A DNA stretch of 64,000 bases from Sulfolobus sp. S-194 (lineage in GTDB: Archaea > Thermoproteota > Thermoprotei_A > Sulfolobales > Sulfolobaceae), in the NCBI RefSeq assembly GCF_012222305.1, contig NZ_CP035730.1, forward strand, positions 310,001 to 374,000. The letters are read 5' to 3'. This document shows, piece by piece, positions 1 through 8,840 of the stretch. A model generated the notes under the pieces. It had not been told where the DNA came from and ran no database searches. It saw only the letters and a list, made by a program, of their open reading frames with translations. Positions within the stretch are counted from its first letter, which is position 1. Each line of letters opens with the position of its first letter. A program made the position numbers and the translations under genes.

Positions 1-1
1 A

Positions 2-2248
2 CCGTTATACGAAAAAGATCCATTGATATGGGAGCGTTTAATATATAGACTTAGAGCAATTGTAGTTCTAGCTAGAGAATTGGCATTACACATAGCTGCA
101 TCTCCTATAGCTAGATATATAGGTGAGACATGTACTGTGCTTTACACGCCAGAGGGTGATGCAATAGTCCACTCTACTGGAATATTAGTCCACGTACATA
201 CAATGTCTGAGGGAATAAAATGGATGATAAAGATGAATTATGAGGAAAACCCTGGAATAAAAGATGGAGACCATTTCGTAGGTAATGACCCAGTTTTAGG
301 AAACGTTCATACGACCGACGTTCACACATTAACCCCAATATTTTACAAGGATATGTTAATAGGCTGGGTGGGTACCGTAATTCACCAGGTAGATATTGGT
401 GGTAATTCTCCTGGACACGATATTATAACAGCCACTCAGAGGTTCGAAGACGGATTTTACGCAGAAGAGGAGTTAGTATACCGTGATGGGAAGATGTTCC
501 CCCATTATTATGAGAGATCTAGAAGAAGTGTAAGAACTCCTCTATTTTATGACCTAGACGATAAAAGTAGAATAGCGGCGAATGAGATCGTAAAGAGAGA
601 AGTGCTAAGAATAGTAGAGGAGATTGGCGTAGAAAATTATATGGAATTAATTAGGGAAGCAATTGAAAAATCTAGAAGAGATTTTATATCTAGGGTTAAG
701 GAAAGACTAGTCCCAGGAAGATATAGAAGTGTAACATGGAATGCATTAAATGTAATTAAAGAAGCCTGGCAACCTTTTGCAAGAGAGGACTATTTACATG
801 CTGCACCACTAGAAATATTTGTAAATGAAGATGGAACGTTATTTGTAGACTTAAAGGGCAATTCACCCTCTGGCTGGCATTTTTCAAATGCAGGTCTATC
901 TCCTCTAATGGGTGGTTTTTGGGTTACTATGACTCAACTAATAGGTTATTCAGAACTAATAAATGAGGGATTTGTTAGAGCGGTAAAATTTAAAGTTCCG
1001 CCTAGAAGCTGGGCTGGTGATACAAGTCCAATATTTAGTAGAAGTGTACCATGGTGGTTGTTAATACCTCAGATGGCAGGATTACATAGAATGGTAGCGT
1101 ATGGAGCATTTGCAAGAGGGTATGTAGAGGAGGGATCAGCTGGAAATACTGGAACATGGGATGCTCCACAAGGTGGAGGATTTACAGATGGGAGTACGGG
1201 AGATCCACCTAACATTTATTTCCCCATCTCAACCTTTGAACTCTCTAGTCAAGGTCTTGGAGCTAATGCAGTAAGAGATGGCCTAGATTGGGGACATGCG
1301 ATGTGGAATCCAGAAGCTGATATGGGAGATGTTGAAGAATGGGAAAGAAATCAAAGAGGTTTTATCTACTTAGCTAGGAGAATTAAGAAAAATATTGCAG
1401 GCTACGGGAAATTTAGAGGTGGTGCATCTTTTGAACATGTTGCTGTATTTTATGGAGCTAAGGATGCAACGTTGTTTAATTTCGGTACTTCAAGGGTGTT
1501 CTTAGTTAGTGGAATCAATGGAGGATATCCACCAGCTTCACAATATTCGTTAATGGCATATAACACTAATATTAATGAAATTACTAAAGAGGGAAAGCTT
1601 TATCCTCTTGGTGATGATCCTAATCAGCCAGAGTTTGAGAGATATATAAGCGGAGATATAGAAAGACTAGAATACGATACTATATATCCTAGAGAGTTTA
1701 GGTCTAATGATATAGTTTATCTTAAGCAAGGTGGAGGTCCAGGTTGGGGAGATCCTTTGGATAGGCCATTGGATAAGTGTGAAGACGATTTGAATATGGG
1801 TATATATTCGCCAGAAATTATGGAAAAAGTTTTTGGTGTCATAGCTAAATATGACGAGGAAAAAGGTAAATGGGTAGTTGATGAAGAAGCGTCTAAAAAG
1901 AAAAGAGAAGAGCTCAGAAAAATAAGGATAGAAAAGTCTATAGATTTTGCTCAATTCTATAGAGAGGAAAGAAGCATATTACTTGAAGGTAAATTGGTAA
2001 GACCAGTTGCTAAATATTACATGGAACAAAAAGAAGTATCTCCGGATTGGTTTAAGGAATTCTTGGATTTCTGGAGATTACCAGAGGACTTTTCAATACC
2101 TATCCAAGGGAAGAAGGAATATATAAGGGTTATGTCTGAGTGGCATTCTCTATATTTAGGATCATATAGAAAATATCTAGAATCTAAGGGTTATGATTTA
2201 AGTAAAATTAGATATCTTAACTATGAAGATGTAGGTATTTTGAGGTGA
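2..2248 (+). CDS. Acetone carboxylase-type subunit, HyuB family (5' end cut off)
   Basis: The reading frame is open to the left edge (first complete codon at 2), so the true start lies outside; the first possible start inside, a TTG at 23, is not the real one. The visible part, about 748 residues, is close to full length for the hydantoinase B/oxoprolinase family. A stretch with HTTDVHTLTPIF followed by VIHQVDIGGNSPG is the family signature near the N-terminus. Genes for a HyuA-like subunit and a gamma subunit follow, which is the acetone carboxylase arrangement (ATP-dependent carboxylation of acetone to acetoacetate in the cytoplasm). The metal-bearing role of this subunit is known from the family, not seen here. 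A related ketone or hydantoin substrate is possible. Confidence 0.85.
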   Translation, partial: PLYEKDPLIWERLIYRLRAIVVLARELALHIAASPIARYIGETCTVLYTPEGDAIVHSTGILVHVHTMSEGIKWMIKMNYEENPGIKDGDHFVGNDPVLGNVHTTDVHTLTPIFYKDMLIGWVGTVIHQVDIGGNSPGHDIITATQRFEDGFYAEEELVYRDGKMFPHYYERSRRSVRTPLFYDLDDKSRIAANEIVKREVLRIVEEIGVENYMELIREAIEKSRRDFISRVKERLVPGRYRSVTWNALNVIKEAWQPFAREDYLHAAPLEIFVNEDGTLFVDLKGNSPSGWHFSNAGLSPLMGGFWVTMTQLIGYSELINEGFVRAVKFKVPPRSWAGDTSPIFSRSVPWWLLIPQMAGLHRMVAYGAFARGYVEEGSAGNTGTWDAPQGGGFTDGSTGDPPNIYFPISTFELSSQGLGANAVRDGLDWGHAMWNPEADMGDVEEWERNQRGFIYLARRIKKNIAGYGKFRGGASFEHVAVFYGAKDATLFNFGTSRVFLVSGINGGYPPASQYSLMAYNTNINEITKEGKLYPLGDDPNQPEFERYISGDIERLEYDTIYPREFRSNDIVYLKQGGGPGWGDPLDRPLDKCEDDLNMGIYSPEIMEKVFGVIAKYDEEKGKWVVDEEASKKKREELRKIRIEKSIDFAQFYREERSILLEGKLVRPVAKYYMEQKEVSPDWFKEFLDFWRLPEDFSIPIQGKKEYIRVMSEWHSLYLGSYRKYLESKGYDLSKIRYLNYEDVGILR

Positions 2249-2254
2249 TATTTC

Positions 2255-4540
2255 ATGGAACATAAACCTATAATTTTAGCAATAGACACTGGAGGAACAA
2301 TGAGTGATACTGTTGTAGTAGACGAGAATGGGTACTTCACTATAGGTAAAGCTCAAACAACACCAGAAAATGAGGCTATAGGTATTATAAACTCTTTCAG
2401 AGACGCTGTGAGAAAGTGGAATATGAGCGTTGAAGAAGCTGCTAAGACGTTAGAAGTTATAATTTATACTGGAACTATAATGCTAAATAGAATATTAACT
2501 AGAACTGGATTCTCTAATATAGGAATAATAACTACTGCAGGGCATGAGGATGCTATCTATTTGGGAAGAGGAAGACAATCGTGGATTACATTGCCATATG
2601 CGGAAAGACTACATGCAATTTCTCATTTCCATCCAGAGCCTTTAATACCTAAAAACATGGTAATAGGCGTTAGAGAAAGAATATTGGTTACTGGAAAAGT
2701 CATGATACCCCTTTATGAGCATGAAGTAGAGGAGGCTACTAGAGAGTTAATAAAAAGAGGAGCTAGGGCAATAATAATATCATTCTTACATTCTTGGAAG
2801 AATCCTGAACATGAATTAAAGGCTGCAGAAATAGTACGTAAAGTATCTAAGTCGATTTTAGGCTATGAAATACCAGTATATATGTCACATAGAATATCTC
2901 CAATATTAGGCGAATTAGGGAGACTAAATGCTGTTGTTATTCAAGTCTATGCAGCTGAACCTTCTAGAGATCAACTAAGAAGTTTACAAGAATCTTTTAA
3001 TAAATTAGACAGCAAAGCACCGGTATATGTGTTAACTAATTATGGAACAATGGTACCCATAACTTATGAGAAATTAGTTCATGCTGTAAATTCTGGACCT
3101 ACTGGAGGAGCTAACGCTACTAAATGGTTTGGAGACGTTTATGGAATAGATTATGTAGTTGGAACAGACGTTGGAGGAACGTCATTTGATGTAGCAATGA
3201 TAATTGCAAGGTCCCCAGTTATACAACCTATTACAATAGTGGAAAGGTTTCAAACTGCAGTTCCATCAGTATTAGTAGAGTCTATAGGGGCTGGAACTGG
3301 TTCATATATCAGAGTAGATCCCATAACAAAGGCTTTAAGAGTAGGCCCACAGAGCGCTGGTTATAGAATAGGAGTTTCTTGGAGAGAGGGCAATGTTGAT
3401 ATAGTAACCATAAATGACGCAATGGTAATTTTAGGTTATATAAACCCAGATTACTTCTTAGGAGGGTCTATAAAATTAGATAGAAAAAGGGCTATTGAAA
3501 TATTTGAAGATCAAGTAGCTAAGAAGTTAAATGTAGATGTATATGATGCTGCTTGGGGCTCTTATGCGTATGTATGTGACGGAATGAGATTACATTTAGA
3601 AGCTACAATATTAGGTAGGGGTTTTAGTCCTTCATTATTTGGATTAGTAAGTTATGGTGGAGGAGGACCCTTAATGGTAGCTAAGTACACAGAAGATTTA
3701 GAATTTGCAGGAGTAGCTGTCCCAGAAACAGCTCCAGCATTCTCAGCTTACGGAGCAGCATTAGCGGATTTCGGTGCTAGACATGAAATCTCAACAGAAA
3801 TTTACATTCCACCTTTACCTGAGGTAGAACCTAGAGGTATAGCAACAGATATATTAATGAATACGTTAGCATTATTGGATCCGAAATTAAGAGAGGAGTT
3901 AGGCGCTAAGGGGATAGGCGGACTGAGAGATTTCCTTTATAACGCAGCAGCTAGAGAATTAAACAATATTTGGAGTAAATTGAAAGAGGAGATAATTGAG
4001 GAATTTAAGGAAGCGGCTCTTGATTTCTCGAAGGCTAATTTCCGATATGGCGTAAGAATGTTATATGCAGGAATGCTTGATGATATCGAAGTAGGCTCTC
4101 CATATCAAGTAATAGACTCTAGCGGTCTTATGGAAATTGCGAGAAAATTTGACGATCTCTTTGCCAAAATTTACGCCTTAGGAGCTAGGAGTAGAGAGTT
4201 TGGATATACTATAACTAGAGCAATAGTTACTGGCTATTTATCCACTATTAAACCTAAGTTAATAGAGGAAAAGGAGAGTAGTAAAGAACCACCATCTGAG
4301 GCTTATAAAGCTGAGAGAGATATGTATTGGGACGGTAAATGGTATAAAGCTATTACTTTTGAAATGGGAAGATTAAAAAGCGGAAATATCATTGAGGGGC
4401 CCGCAATAATTGAAGCACCTGCTACAACTTTTGTAATACCGCCCAACTATTATACTTATTTGGATAGACATAGAGTTTTCTGGTTAGTTAAGAAAGATAG
4501 AGAAATTCCAGAAATAGTTAAAAGAAGTGAGAGGAAATGA
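2255..4540 (+). CDS. Acetone carboxylase-type subunit, HyuA family
   Basis: 761 residues, the usual length for hydantoinase A/oxoprolinase-type ATP-binding subunits. Two actin-fold phosphate-binding loops are visible: AIDTGGTMSDTVV near residue 9 and VGTDVGGTSFDVAM near residue 305. In acetone carboxylase this subunit uses ATP to phosphorylate substrate and bicarbonate for the partner subunit. The ATG at 2255 follows the upstream stop by six bases, and GGTGAT at 2244-2249 is a good ribosome-binding site overlapping the upstream stop, so translation is probably coupled. It overlaps the next gene by four bases (ATGA). Assignment to acetone carboxylase rather than a hydantoinase rests on the gamma-subunit neighbour. 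Confidence 0.87.
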   Translation: MEHKPIILAIDTGGTMSDTVVVDENGYFTIGKAQTTPENEAIGIINSFRDAVRKWNMSVEEAAKTLEVIIYTGTIMLNRILTRTGFSNIGIITTAGHEDAIYLGRGRQSWITLPYAERLHAISHFHPEPLIPKNMVIGVRERILVTGKVMIPLYEHEVEEATRELIKRGARAIIISFLHSWKNPEHELKAAEIVRKVSKSILGYEIPVYMSHRISPILGELGRLNAVVIQVYAAEPSRDQLRSLQESFNKLDSKAPVYVLTNYGTMVPITYEKLVHAVNSGPTGGANATKWFGDVYGIDYVVGTDVGGTSFDVAMIIARSPVIQPITIVERFQTAVPSVLVESIGAGTGSYIRVDPITKALRVGPQSAGYRIGVSWREGNVDIVTINDAMVILGYINPDYFLGGSIKLDRKRAIEIFEDQVAKKLNVDVYDAAWGSYAYVCDGMRLHLEATILGRGFSPSLFGLVSYGGGGPLMVAKYTEDLEFAGVAVPETAPAFSAYGAALADFGARHEISTEIYIPPLPEVEPRGIATDILMNTLALLDPKLREELGAKGIGGLRDFLYNAAARELNNIWSKLKEEIIEEFKEAALDFSKANFRYGVRMLYAGMLDDIEVGSPYQVIDSSGLMEIARKFDDLFAKIYALGARSREFGYTITRAIVTGYLSTIKPKLIEEKESSKEPPSEAYKAERDMYWDGKWYKAITFEMGRLKSGNIIEGPAIIEAPATTFVIPPNYYTYLDRHRVFWLVKKDREIPEIVKRSERK

Positions 4541-5115
4541 GTGAAGAGGAAAAGGTAAAAAGAGTTGAGCAAAGGATTCAATTATTAGAGAGATTATTAC
4601 AAGCTAAATCCCCCATTGATGAAGTATTTAGAGTTATAGCAGGGGATAAAGAAGATCCAGATATAGCCTTTGATGCTATAATCGAATATTTTCAAAGGAA
4701 AGTTAATTGGAAGGAAAAAATTCTATTGCCCATTAATGACCATTTATTTATAGTATGTAAAGATGGTAAACCAATAGTTAAAGCGGCATGCGGTTACGAA
4801 TTTGGAGATTTCAGAGTGAATTGGAAGATTTTCTGTAAAGTTAAAGTAAAAAGAACTACGGAAGATTATCTAGAAATATATTCGTGGTGGCAACACGCCC
4901 ATCCCTACTTTATGGAACTTAGAGAATATTATTGTCCAGGTTGTTATAAATTATTAGCAACCGAAACTGTACCAATAGGTCATCCTGTTATATTTGAATT
5001 TCTACCAGATATAGTGACATTTTACGAGAAATGGCTTAAAAGACCATTTCCTTGTGGTAAGGTAGAATTCAAAGATTTAACTAATGAATATATAAAGAAT
5101 AGTATAAAGATATAA
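4537..5115 (+). CDS. Acetone carboxylase gamma subunit
   Basis: 192 residues, slightly longer than the roughly 165-170 of bacterial gamma subunits. The C-terminal half carries the Cys pair of YYCPGCYKLLATE and the following VPIGHPVIFEFLPD stretch typical of the acetone carboxylase gamma family; further Cys occur in AACGYEFGDFRVNW and FPCGKVEF, consistent with a bound metal. The N-terminus is a charged helix. The start ATG overlaps the HyuA-like stop codon, so the three genes form one transcript. This small subunit is what separates acetone/acetophenone-type carboxylases from plain hydantoinases. A T-rich stretch follows the stop. Confidence 0.87.
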   Translation: MSEEEKVKRVEQRIQLLERLLQAKSPIDEVFRVIAGDKEDPDIAFDAIIEYFQRKVNWKEKILLPINDHLFIVCKDGKPIVKAACGYEFGDFRVNWKIFCKVKVKRTTEDYLEIYSWWQHAHPYFMELREYYCPGCYKLLATETVPIGHPVIFEFLPDIVTFYEKWLKRPFPCGKVEFKDLTNEYIKNSIKI

Positions 5116-5116
5116 A

Positions 5117-5128
5117 TTTTTTATTTTA
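5117..5128 (+). terminator. T-rich terminator after the carboxylase operon
   Basis: TTTTTTATTTT-type run directly behind the gamma-subunit stop, with no stem. Archaeal transcription commonly ends at such T-tracts; the next 1.2 kb has no gene. Confidence 0.5.
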
Positions 5129-5429
5129 ATCAATTATTTAAATAATAATTAAATTTAGAGTATAGTTTAGTGTATAAATAAAGGCGATAAAAGATCCTTA
5201 ATAGCTTAATCTCTGTTAAGTAATAAATAATAAATATACTATATCACCATTTTATTTCGTATTATATTGTATATAGAACATAATTAATATTTTTACATTA
5301 ATCCAATTTAATTCAATCAAGTATTACAATTGGACGATTCAGGATTCCATTGCAAATTGTAATAATTCACCTCGATAGCATAATATTCAATGTTATTATT
5401 ACTGTTCCTCTACTTAATTTGAGTGTGGA

Positions 5430-5557
5430 GATATTGTCATAATTATGTTATTTATATTTCTATATTAAAATAAGGTATACAATAACTTTATCTTAGCGTT
5501 ATCTCTCGCTAGAGATCAACTCAATTAATGAAATTATATACAAATGACGACACTATC
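5430..5557 (+). repeat. 128-bp MITE-like repeat, copy A
   Basis: Begins GATATTGTCATAATT and ends AATGACGACACTATC; these ends are inverted repeats of each other (12 of 15 bases). It is about 85 percent identical over its length, by eye, to the inverted copy at 16828-16955, including a near-identical 47-base block after position 5449. Lies between operons and has no coding capacity. No clear target duplication remains at this copy. An internal ATCTCT-CGCT-AGAGAT hairpin lies at about 5501-5516. Confidence 0.8.
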
Positions 5558-6101
5558 ATTACCTTAAATTATTCTTCCTTTGAGCACTTTTATTATACAA
5601 TAAAAGTTCAGATAGAGATTAAAATCATAATAACCTTAAATTATCTACAGACAGAACTAATCATGAACTGAAACTAAATTTATACTTTATATAATCTATA
5701 CTCAATAAACAAAATTGTAATCCACACTCCTTAATTTATTAGTAAGGTTTAATTAATTTGTTTCATGATTTCTAAATAAATTGAATTCGCAAAAGAAACT
5801 TGAATTGCCCTACAATTTATAGGTATCCATAAAGTTATCTAGTATAGGAAACAATATAGAGATTATTTCATAAAAAGAGAACGAAATTAACATAATAAAA
5901 AATTATTTCATTTTTGAGTAGCATCTATCGGAAAATCGTTTAGCATTATATAATTCATATAAATACTTACCTTAATATTTACTCTTAAATCAAAATAGAT
6001 AATAATATTTAACAGTTTTAATATAAAAATATTACAATCTTAAACGCAGTTCTTTTAAAAACAATCTAATCCTAGAATTTTACGCAAAATGCCATATAGG
6101 A

Positions 6102-6229
6102 GATAGTGTTGTCGTTGAGCTATTTGTATTTCTAATATTAGTATAAGGTATACAAGACATTATTTTGCACTTACTGTTTCTAGGAATATTCCTTGTTTAA
6201 TAAATTTATATACTAATGACAATACTTTC
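6102..6229 (+). repeat. 128-bp MITE-like repeat, copy B
   Basis: Begins GATAGTGTTGTCGTT and ends AATGACAATACTTTC, which are inverted repeats with a few mismatches. Same length and same internal landmarks as copy A (TATTTCTA near the start, AAGGTATACAA in the middle, ATTTATATACTAATGAC near the end) but more diverged. The central hairpin here is AGGAATATTCCT, at the position of a different stem in copy A. It ends about 60 bases before the left end of the DDE insertion sequence. Confidence 0.72.
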
Positions 6230-6290
6230 TCTTTTATAGGCATTGTTAGTTGACACTATGCTTAAAACATGACTGAAAGATTATTAGTGA

Positions 6291-6309
6291 ACGTCAGTAT
6301 GGGAATCTC
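6291..6309 (+). repeat. Left terminal inverted repeat of the DDE element
   Basis: ACGTCAGTATGGGAATCTC; its exact reverse complement lies at 8841-8859. The match stops at the next base on both sides. Confidence 0.85.
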
Positions 6310-6409
6310 TTTTTTCGCGTAAAAAACGAGATGAATGAAATTCAGAAAAATCTAATTTTTGCTAATTTTTTGTAGAAAAGTTTGTATAAGCGAGGGCGGA
6401 CCTAATCAT

Positions 6410-7139
6410 ATGCCTAAGACAAAATGGGTCAAGCAAACCAATAGGGACTTCGCCAGGTCCGCCCTCAAGATAATTTACTCAACTCTCCCTATAATACTTT
6501 TCCCTAAACAACTCCTCAAGGCCTTACTTAAAGCTAGGGGAACATACTTGACAAGACTAGGAAACGAGGGAAGAAGAGCCTTGAACCACATCAATGTTGA
6601 AGACGTGAGAAAAGCAATCAAGGAATTGGGAAAGAAAGCATTAAGAGAAACTAGGGATAGAAGAGTAACAATAGACCTACACTCAATACCACAATACCAC
6701 AAGGATAAAACACTATTAAGTAGACCAAATAAGGGGACTAGCTGGGGACTAGCCCAAGCAGCAATCTTCCTACTAGGAAGAAAAAAAGCCTTCCTAGAAG
6801 TCCTACCAATAACAATAAAGAGAATAGCCGAGGACTTCAAAAAAGTAATGCAAGTCCTTAAAGAAGAACTGGATAAAGAGGGGCTTAGACTTGTCATGGT
6901 CTTTGCAGATAGGGAGTTTGCTGTATGTGATCAAGTTTCTCTTGGAGTTGGGTGTGGACTTTGTTATAGCTGCTAAGGTTCAAATGTATAGGAAGTATGA
7001 GAAGAGGCTTAAGCAAGTTGATGTTAATTACGCCGGGGTGAGGTATGTTGGTTTCTTGTGTGTGAGGCATGATTCTGGTGCTTATTTAATTGTGCTTAAG
7101 AGGGGGGATGGTAAGGTTGTGGGGTTTTTGATTAGGGGC
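6410..7139 (+). pseudogene. DDE transposase, 5' part (frameshifted, then split)
   Basis: Start chosen at the ATG at 6410 (MPKTKWVKQTN) because the longer frame from 6359 lacks conserved character. The protein runs about 170 residues to ADREFAV, then the frame shifts near 6915-6922 and continues in another frame as VIKFLLELGVDFVIAAK up to IRGVQ. At 7140 an IS110 element interrupts it; the rest resumes at 8385. With at least two frameshifts plus the insertion it cannot make an active transposase. Confidence 0.82.
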
Positions 7140-7145
7140 GTTCAG

Positions 7146-7155
7146 TAATAAACCT
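7146..7155 (+). repeat. Direct repeat inside the left end of the IS110 element
   Basis: TAATAAACCT, repeated in the same orientation at 8353-8362. It may mark recombination half-sites; IS110 elements typically lack terminal inverted repeats. Confidence 0.45.
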
Positions 7156-7191
7156 TTCGGTCAAACTTCAAGCATAGTGTCAACTAACATT

Positions 7192-7220
7192 GCCACGTGA
7201 GTCCTTTCAACCCACGTGGC
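7192..7220 (-). ncRNA. Strong hairpin in the non-coding end of the IS110 element (bridge RNA candidate)
   Basis: GCCACGTG and CACGTGGC form a perfect 8-bp stem around a 13-base loop, between the transposase stop and the element end. IS110-family elements encode a structured bridge RNA in a non-coding end, so this is a candidate. Only about 100 bases are non-coding on this side, and I could not match the loop to the target sequence by eye. Confidence 0.35.
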
Positions 7221-7242
7221 GATCAAGGGGAGGCCTCTTTAA

Positions 7243-8316
7243 TCACTTGGCCTCATAAGGCTTATTATTATACCAAACACTCCAAACAACCCTTGCCAAC
7301 TTCCTAGCCAAAGCAGCGTACAACTTCTTACCCCTAAGCCTATCCTTATGTGTCTCATAAAACTTCAACAAAGTAGGGTTCCTAGAATAATTCCTCACTG
7401 CCAAAAAGTAGAACAAGCTACGCAAGTACTTATTACCCCTCTTGGAAATCCCCCTACTTATCACAGCTCTTCCACTCCTCTCAACAACAGGATCAAGACC
7501 ACAATAAGCAACAAAAGACTCTGGTTTAGGAAAACGCCTAATATCACCAACAATACCAATAATAATACCAGCTGCAAGCCTCCCAATTCCCGGGATTGTT
7601 AATAAAACGTGATTATCCGGTACTTGTTCCTCGATCATCCTCCTAACTTCTTTCAATCTCTCTTGCGTTTCTAGGAGTGTTTTTGCTAGGACTTTGATTT
7701 CTTCAACTACTATTGGTGTGTATTCTAGTTGGTATAGTTCTTCTTGTGTAAAGTCACCCATTGCGAGTTTTTCTAACCTTTCCTTGCTTATCTTGTTGTT
7801 GTCGCTTACTAGGAATAATGCCCTCTTTAGCCTATTCTTGTATTTCGTCTCTATGTCCTTTAGGAAGAGGTAGAGTGTTACTAGTTCTCTTAAGGGGTTA
7901 TACTCGTACTCCTTTGCCTTATCAACCATGTTTTCTAGTTTTTCAGCATCGTAAAAATCTGTTTTCTTCCCCCTAAACTCCTTTTCTCTTGATAACATGT
8001 TTGGACTAACCTGTAGTACTTTTATTCCTTTCTCCTTGAAGTATTGTGAAGGCCTTATTGCGTAAACTCCCATAGGTTCTAGGACTATTGTACAAGGTTT
8101 CATTTCAAGTATCTCTTCATATCCCTCTTTGTTGTTCTCGTATTTCCTCACCCTCCCCTTACTTGTTACCAAGTGTTCTTTTGATACGTCTATTCCAATT
8201 ACCCCTACCCCTTTGTCACACCTATATTCGTGAATTTTTTCACAATGTTCAGTCCGATGGTAGGGGTTTGTCACGCCACTACCCGAAGACTTTGCTTCAG
8301 TTTCCCTCTCGACCAT
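7243..8316 (-). CDS. IS110-family transposase (DEDD type), apparently intact
   Basis: About 358 residues, a normal length for the family. The N-terminal RuvC-like domain shows VIGIDVSKEH, then VLEPMGVY, then KKTDFYDAEKL, giving the acidic catalytic residues. The C-terminal domain has LLTIPGIGRLAAGIIIG (helix-hairpin-helix-like) and VERSGRAVISRGISKRGNKY with the conserved Ser. Start placed at the ATG at 8316 (MVERETEAK); the frame extends to a TTG at 8385, but that lies at the element boundary. No frameshift is seen, so the element may be active, unlike the older one it sits in. Confidence 0.88.
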   Translation of the reverse strand: MVERETEAKSSGSGVTNPYHRTEHCEKIHEYRCDKGVGVIGIDVSKEHLVTSKGRVRKYENNKEGYEEILEMKPCTIVLEPMGVYAIRPSQYFKEKGIKVLQVSPNMLSREKEFRGKKTDFYDAEKLENMVDKAKEYEYNPLRELVTLYLFLKDIETKYKNRLKRALFLVSDNNKISKERLEKLAMGDFTQEELYQLEYTPIVVEEIKVLAKTLLETQERLKEVRRMIEEQVPDNHVLLTIPGIGRLAAGIIIGIVGDIRRFPKPESFVAYCGLDPVVERSGRAVISRGISKRGNKYLRSLFYFLAVRNYSRNPTLLKFYETHKDRLRGKKLYAALARKLARVVWSVWYNNKPYEAK

Positions 8317-8330
8317 GTTTCCCCAGTCGA

Positions 8331-8347
8331 GGAGAGTATTACTCTCC
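8331..8347. ncRNA. Hairpin upstream of the IS110 transposase gene
   Basis: GGAGAGT-ATT-ACTCTCC, a perfect 7-bp stem with a three-base loop, in the short non-coding end 5' of the transposase. It could be part of a structured element RNA or of the recombination site. Function not shown. Confidence 0.3.
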
Positions 8348-8384
8348 CCGACTAATAAACCTATATAGGTGAGGTTGATGTTCA

Positions 8385-8765
8385 AGGGGCTGTTGTTTTG
8401 GCTGAGATGTATAGGTGTAGGGTGTTGAGACTGCTTTTCGTTCTTTGGAGGAGTTTAGGATTAGGAGTAGGACTTGTGACGTGAGGAAGGAATTGGTTCT
8501 CGTTCTTCTTTCTTATTTTCCCTTGAATGTTTGGTTTTTTGTTAGTTCTTGGAGAAGGGTTAAGTTGCGGAAGTTTTGCGAATTGAAAGGCTTGAGTTAT
8601 CGCGTAGTTCAAGAGGTAAAAGGGGTAGGGCAAGGGTGTTATCAAGGAAGTGTTTTTCCCTTAAGTCCGGCTGATTCTATGCTTCCTCTTCTGTCGGCGT
8701 TGAATAAATTGTATATCTCTAGTATATTCAAGAGAAAATATTATTTATTAGTTATAATAGGCTGA
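8385..8765 (+). pseudogene. DDE transposase, 3' part
   Basis: Continues the gene broken at 7139: GAVVLAEMYR follows the junction, then a frameshift near 8412-8420 leads into GVETAFRSLEEFRIRS and on to VKGVGQGCYQGSVF. The motif around VETAF carries the presumed catalytic Glu. A stop comes at 8763-8765; the original end is uncertain. The right inverted repeat lies 76 bases further on. Confidence 0.78.
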
Positions 8766-8840
8766 AATATATAATATTTTATCGTAAATTACTGTGTTAA
8801 ATTCAATTTATTCTAAGTTTTAATTTATCTTGCAATAAAT

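Larger units (their letters stand above)
5116..6290. other. Gene-free AT-rich stretch with two MITE-like copies
   Basis: No open frame of coding character in about 1.2 kb. It contains two directly oriented copies of a 128-bp repeat (5430-5557 and 6102-6229, listed separately). The rest is very AT-rich, with a hairpin-forming CTTTTATTATACAATAAAAG at 5586-5605. A 25-base segment at 6239-6263 recurs inverted inside the IS110 element (7170-7194). I see no promoter or RNA gene that I can support here. Confidence 0.6.
7140..8384 (-). mobile_element. IS110-family insertion sequence inserted in the DDE transposase gene
   Basis: The sequence GTTCA occurs at 7140-7144 and again at 8380-8384. Removing one copy plus the 1235 bases between them rejoins the host transposase frame as IRGVQGAVVLAEMYR, so this defines the insertion precisely. 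The segment carries one intact IS110-type transposase gene on the minus strand. A 10-base direct repeat TAATAAACCT lies just inside both ends (7146-7155, 8353-8362). Size and family recall the IS110 elements of about 1.2 kb known from Sulfolobus; I cannot name it. Confidence 0.85.

Noticed and set aside
6359-6409. Upstream extension of the DDE transposase
   Set aside because: The 17 extra residues lie in the AT-rich leader and the conserved protein begins at the ATG at 6410.
8382-8645. 87-residue frame opposite the transposase remnant, and similar shadow frames
   Set aside because: They lie antisense to recognisable transposase sequence and show no conserved features; the same applies to the other frames opposite real genes.
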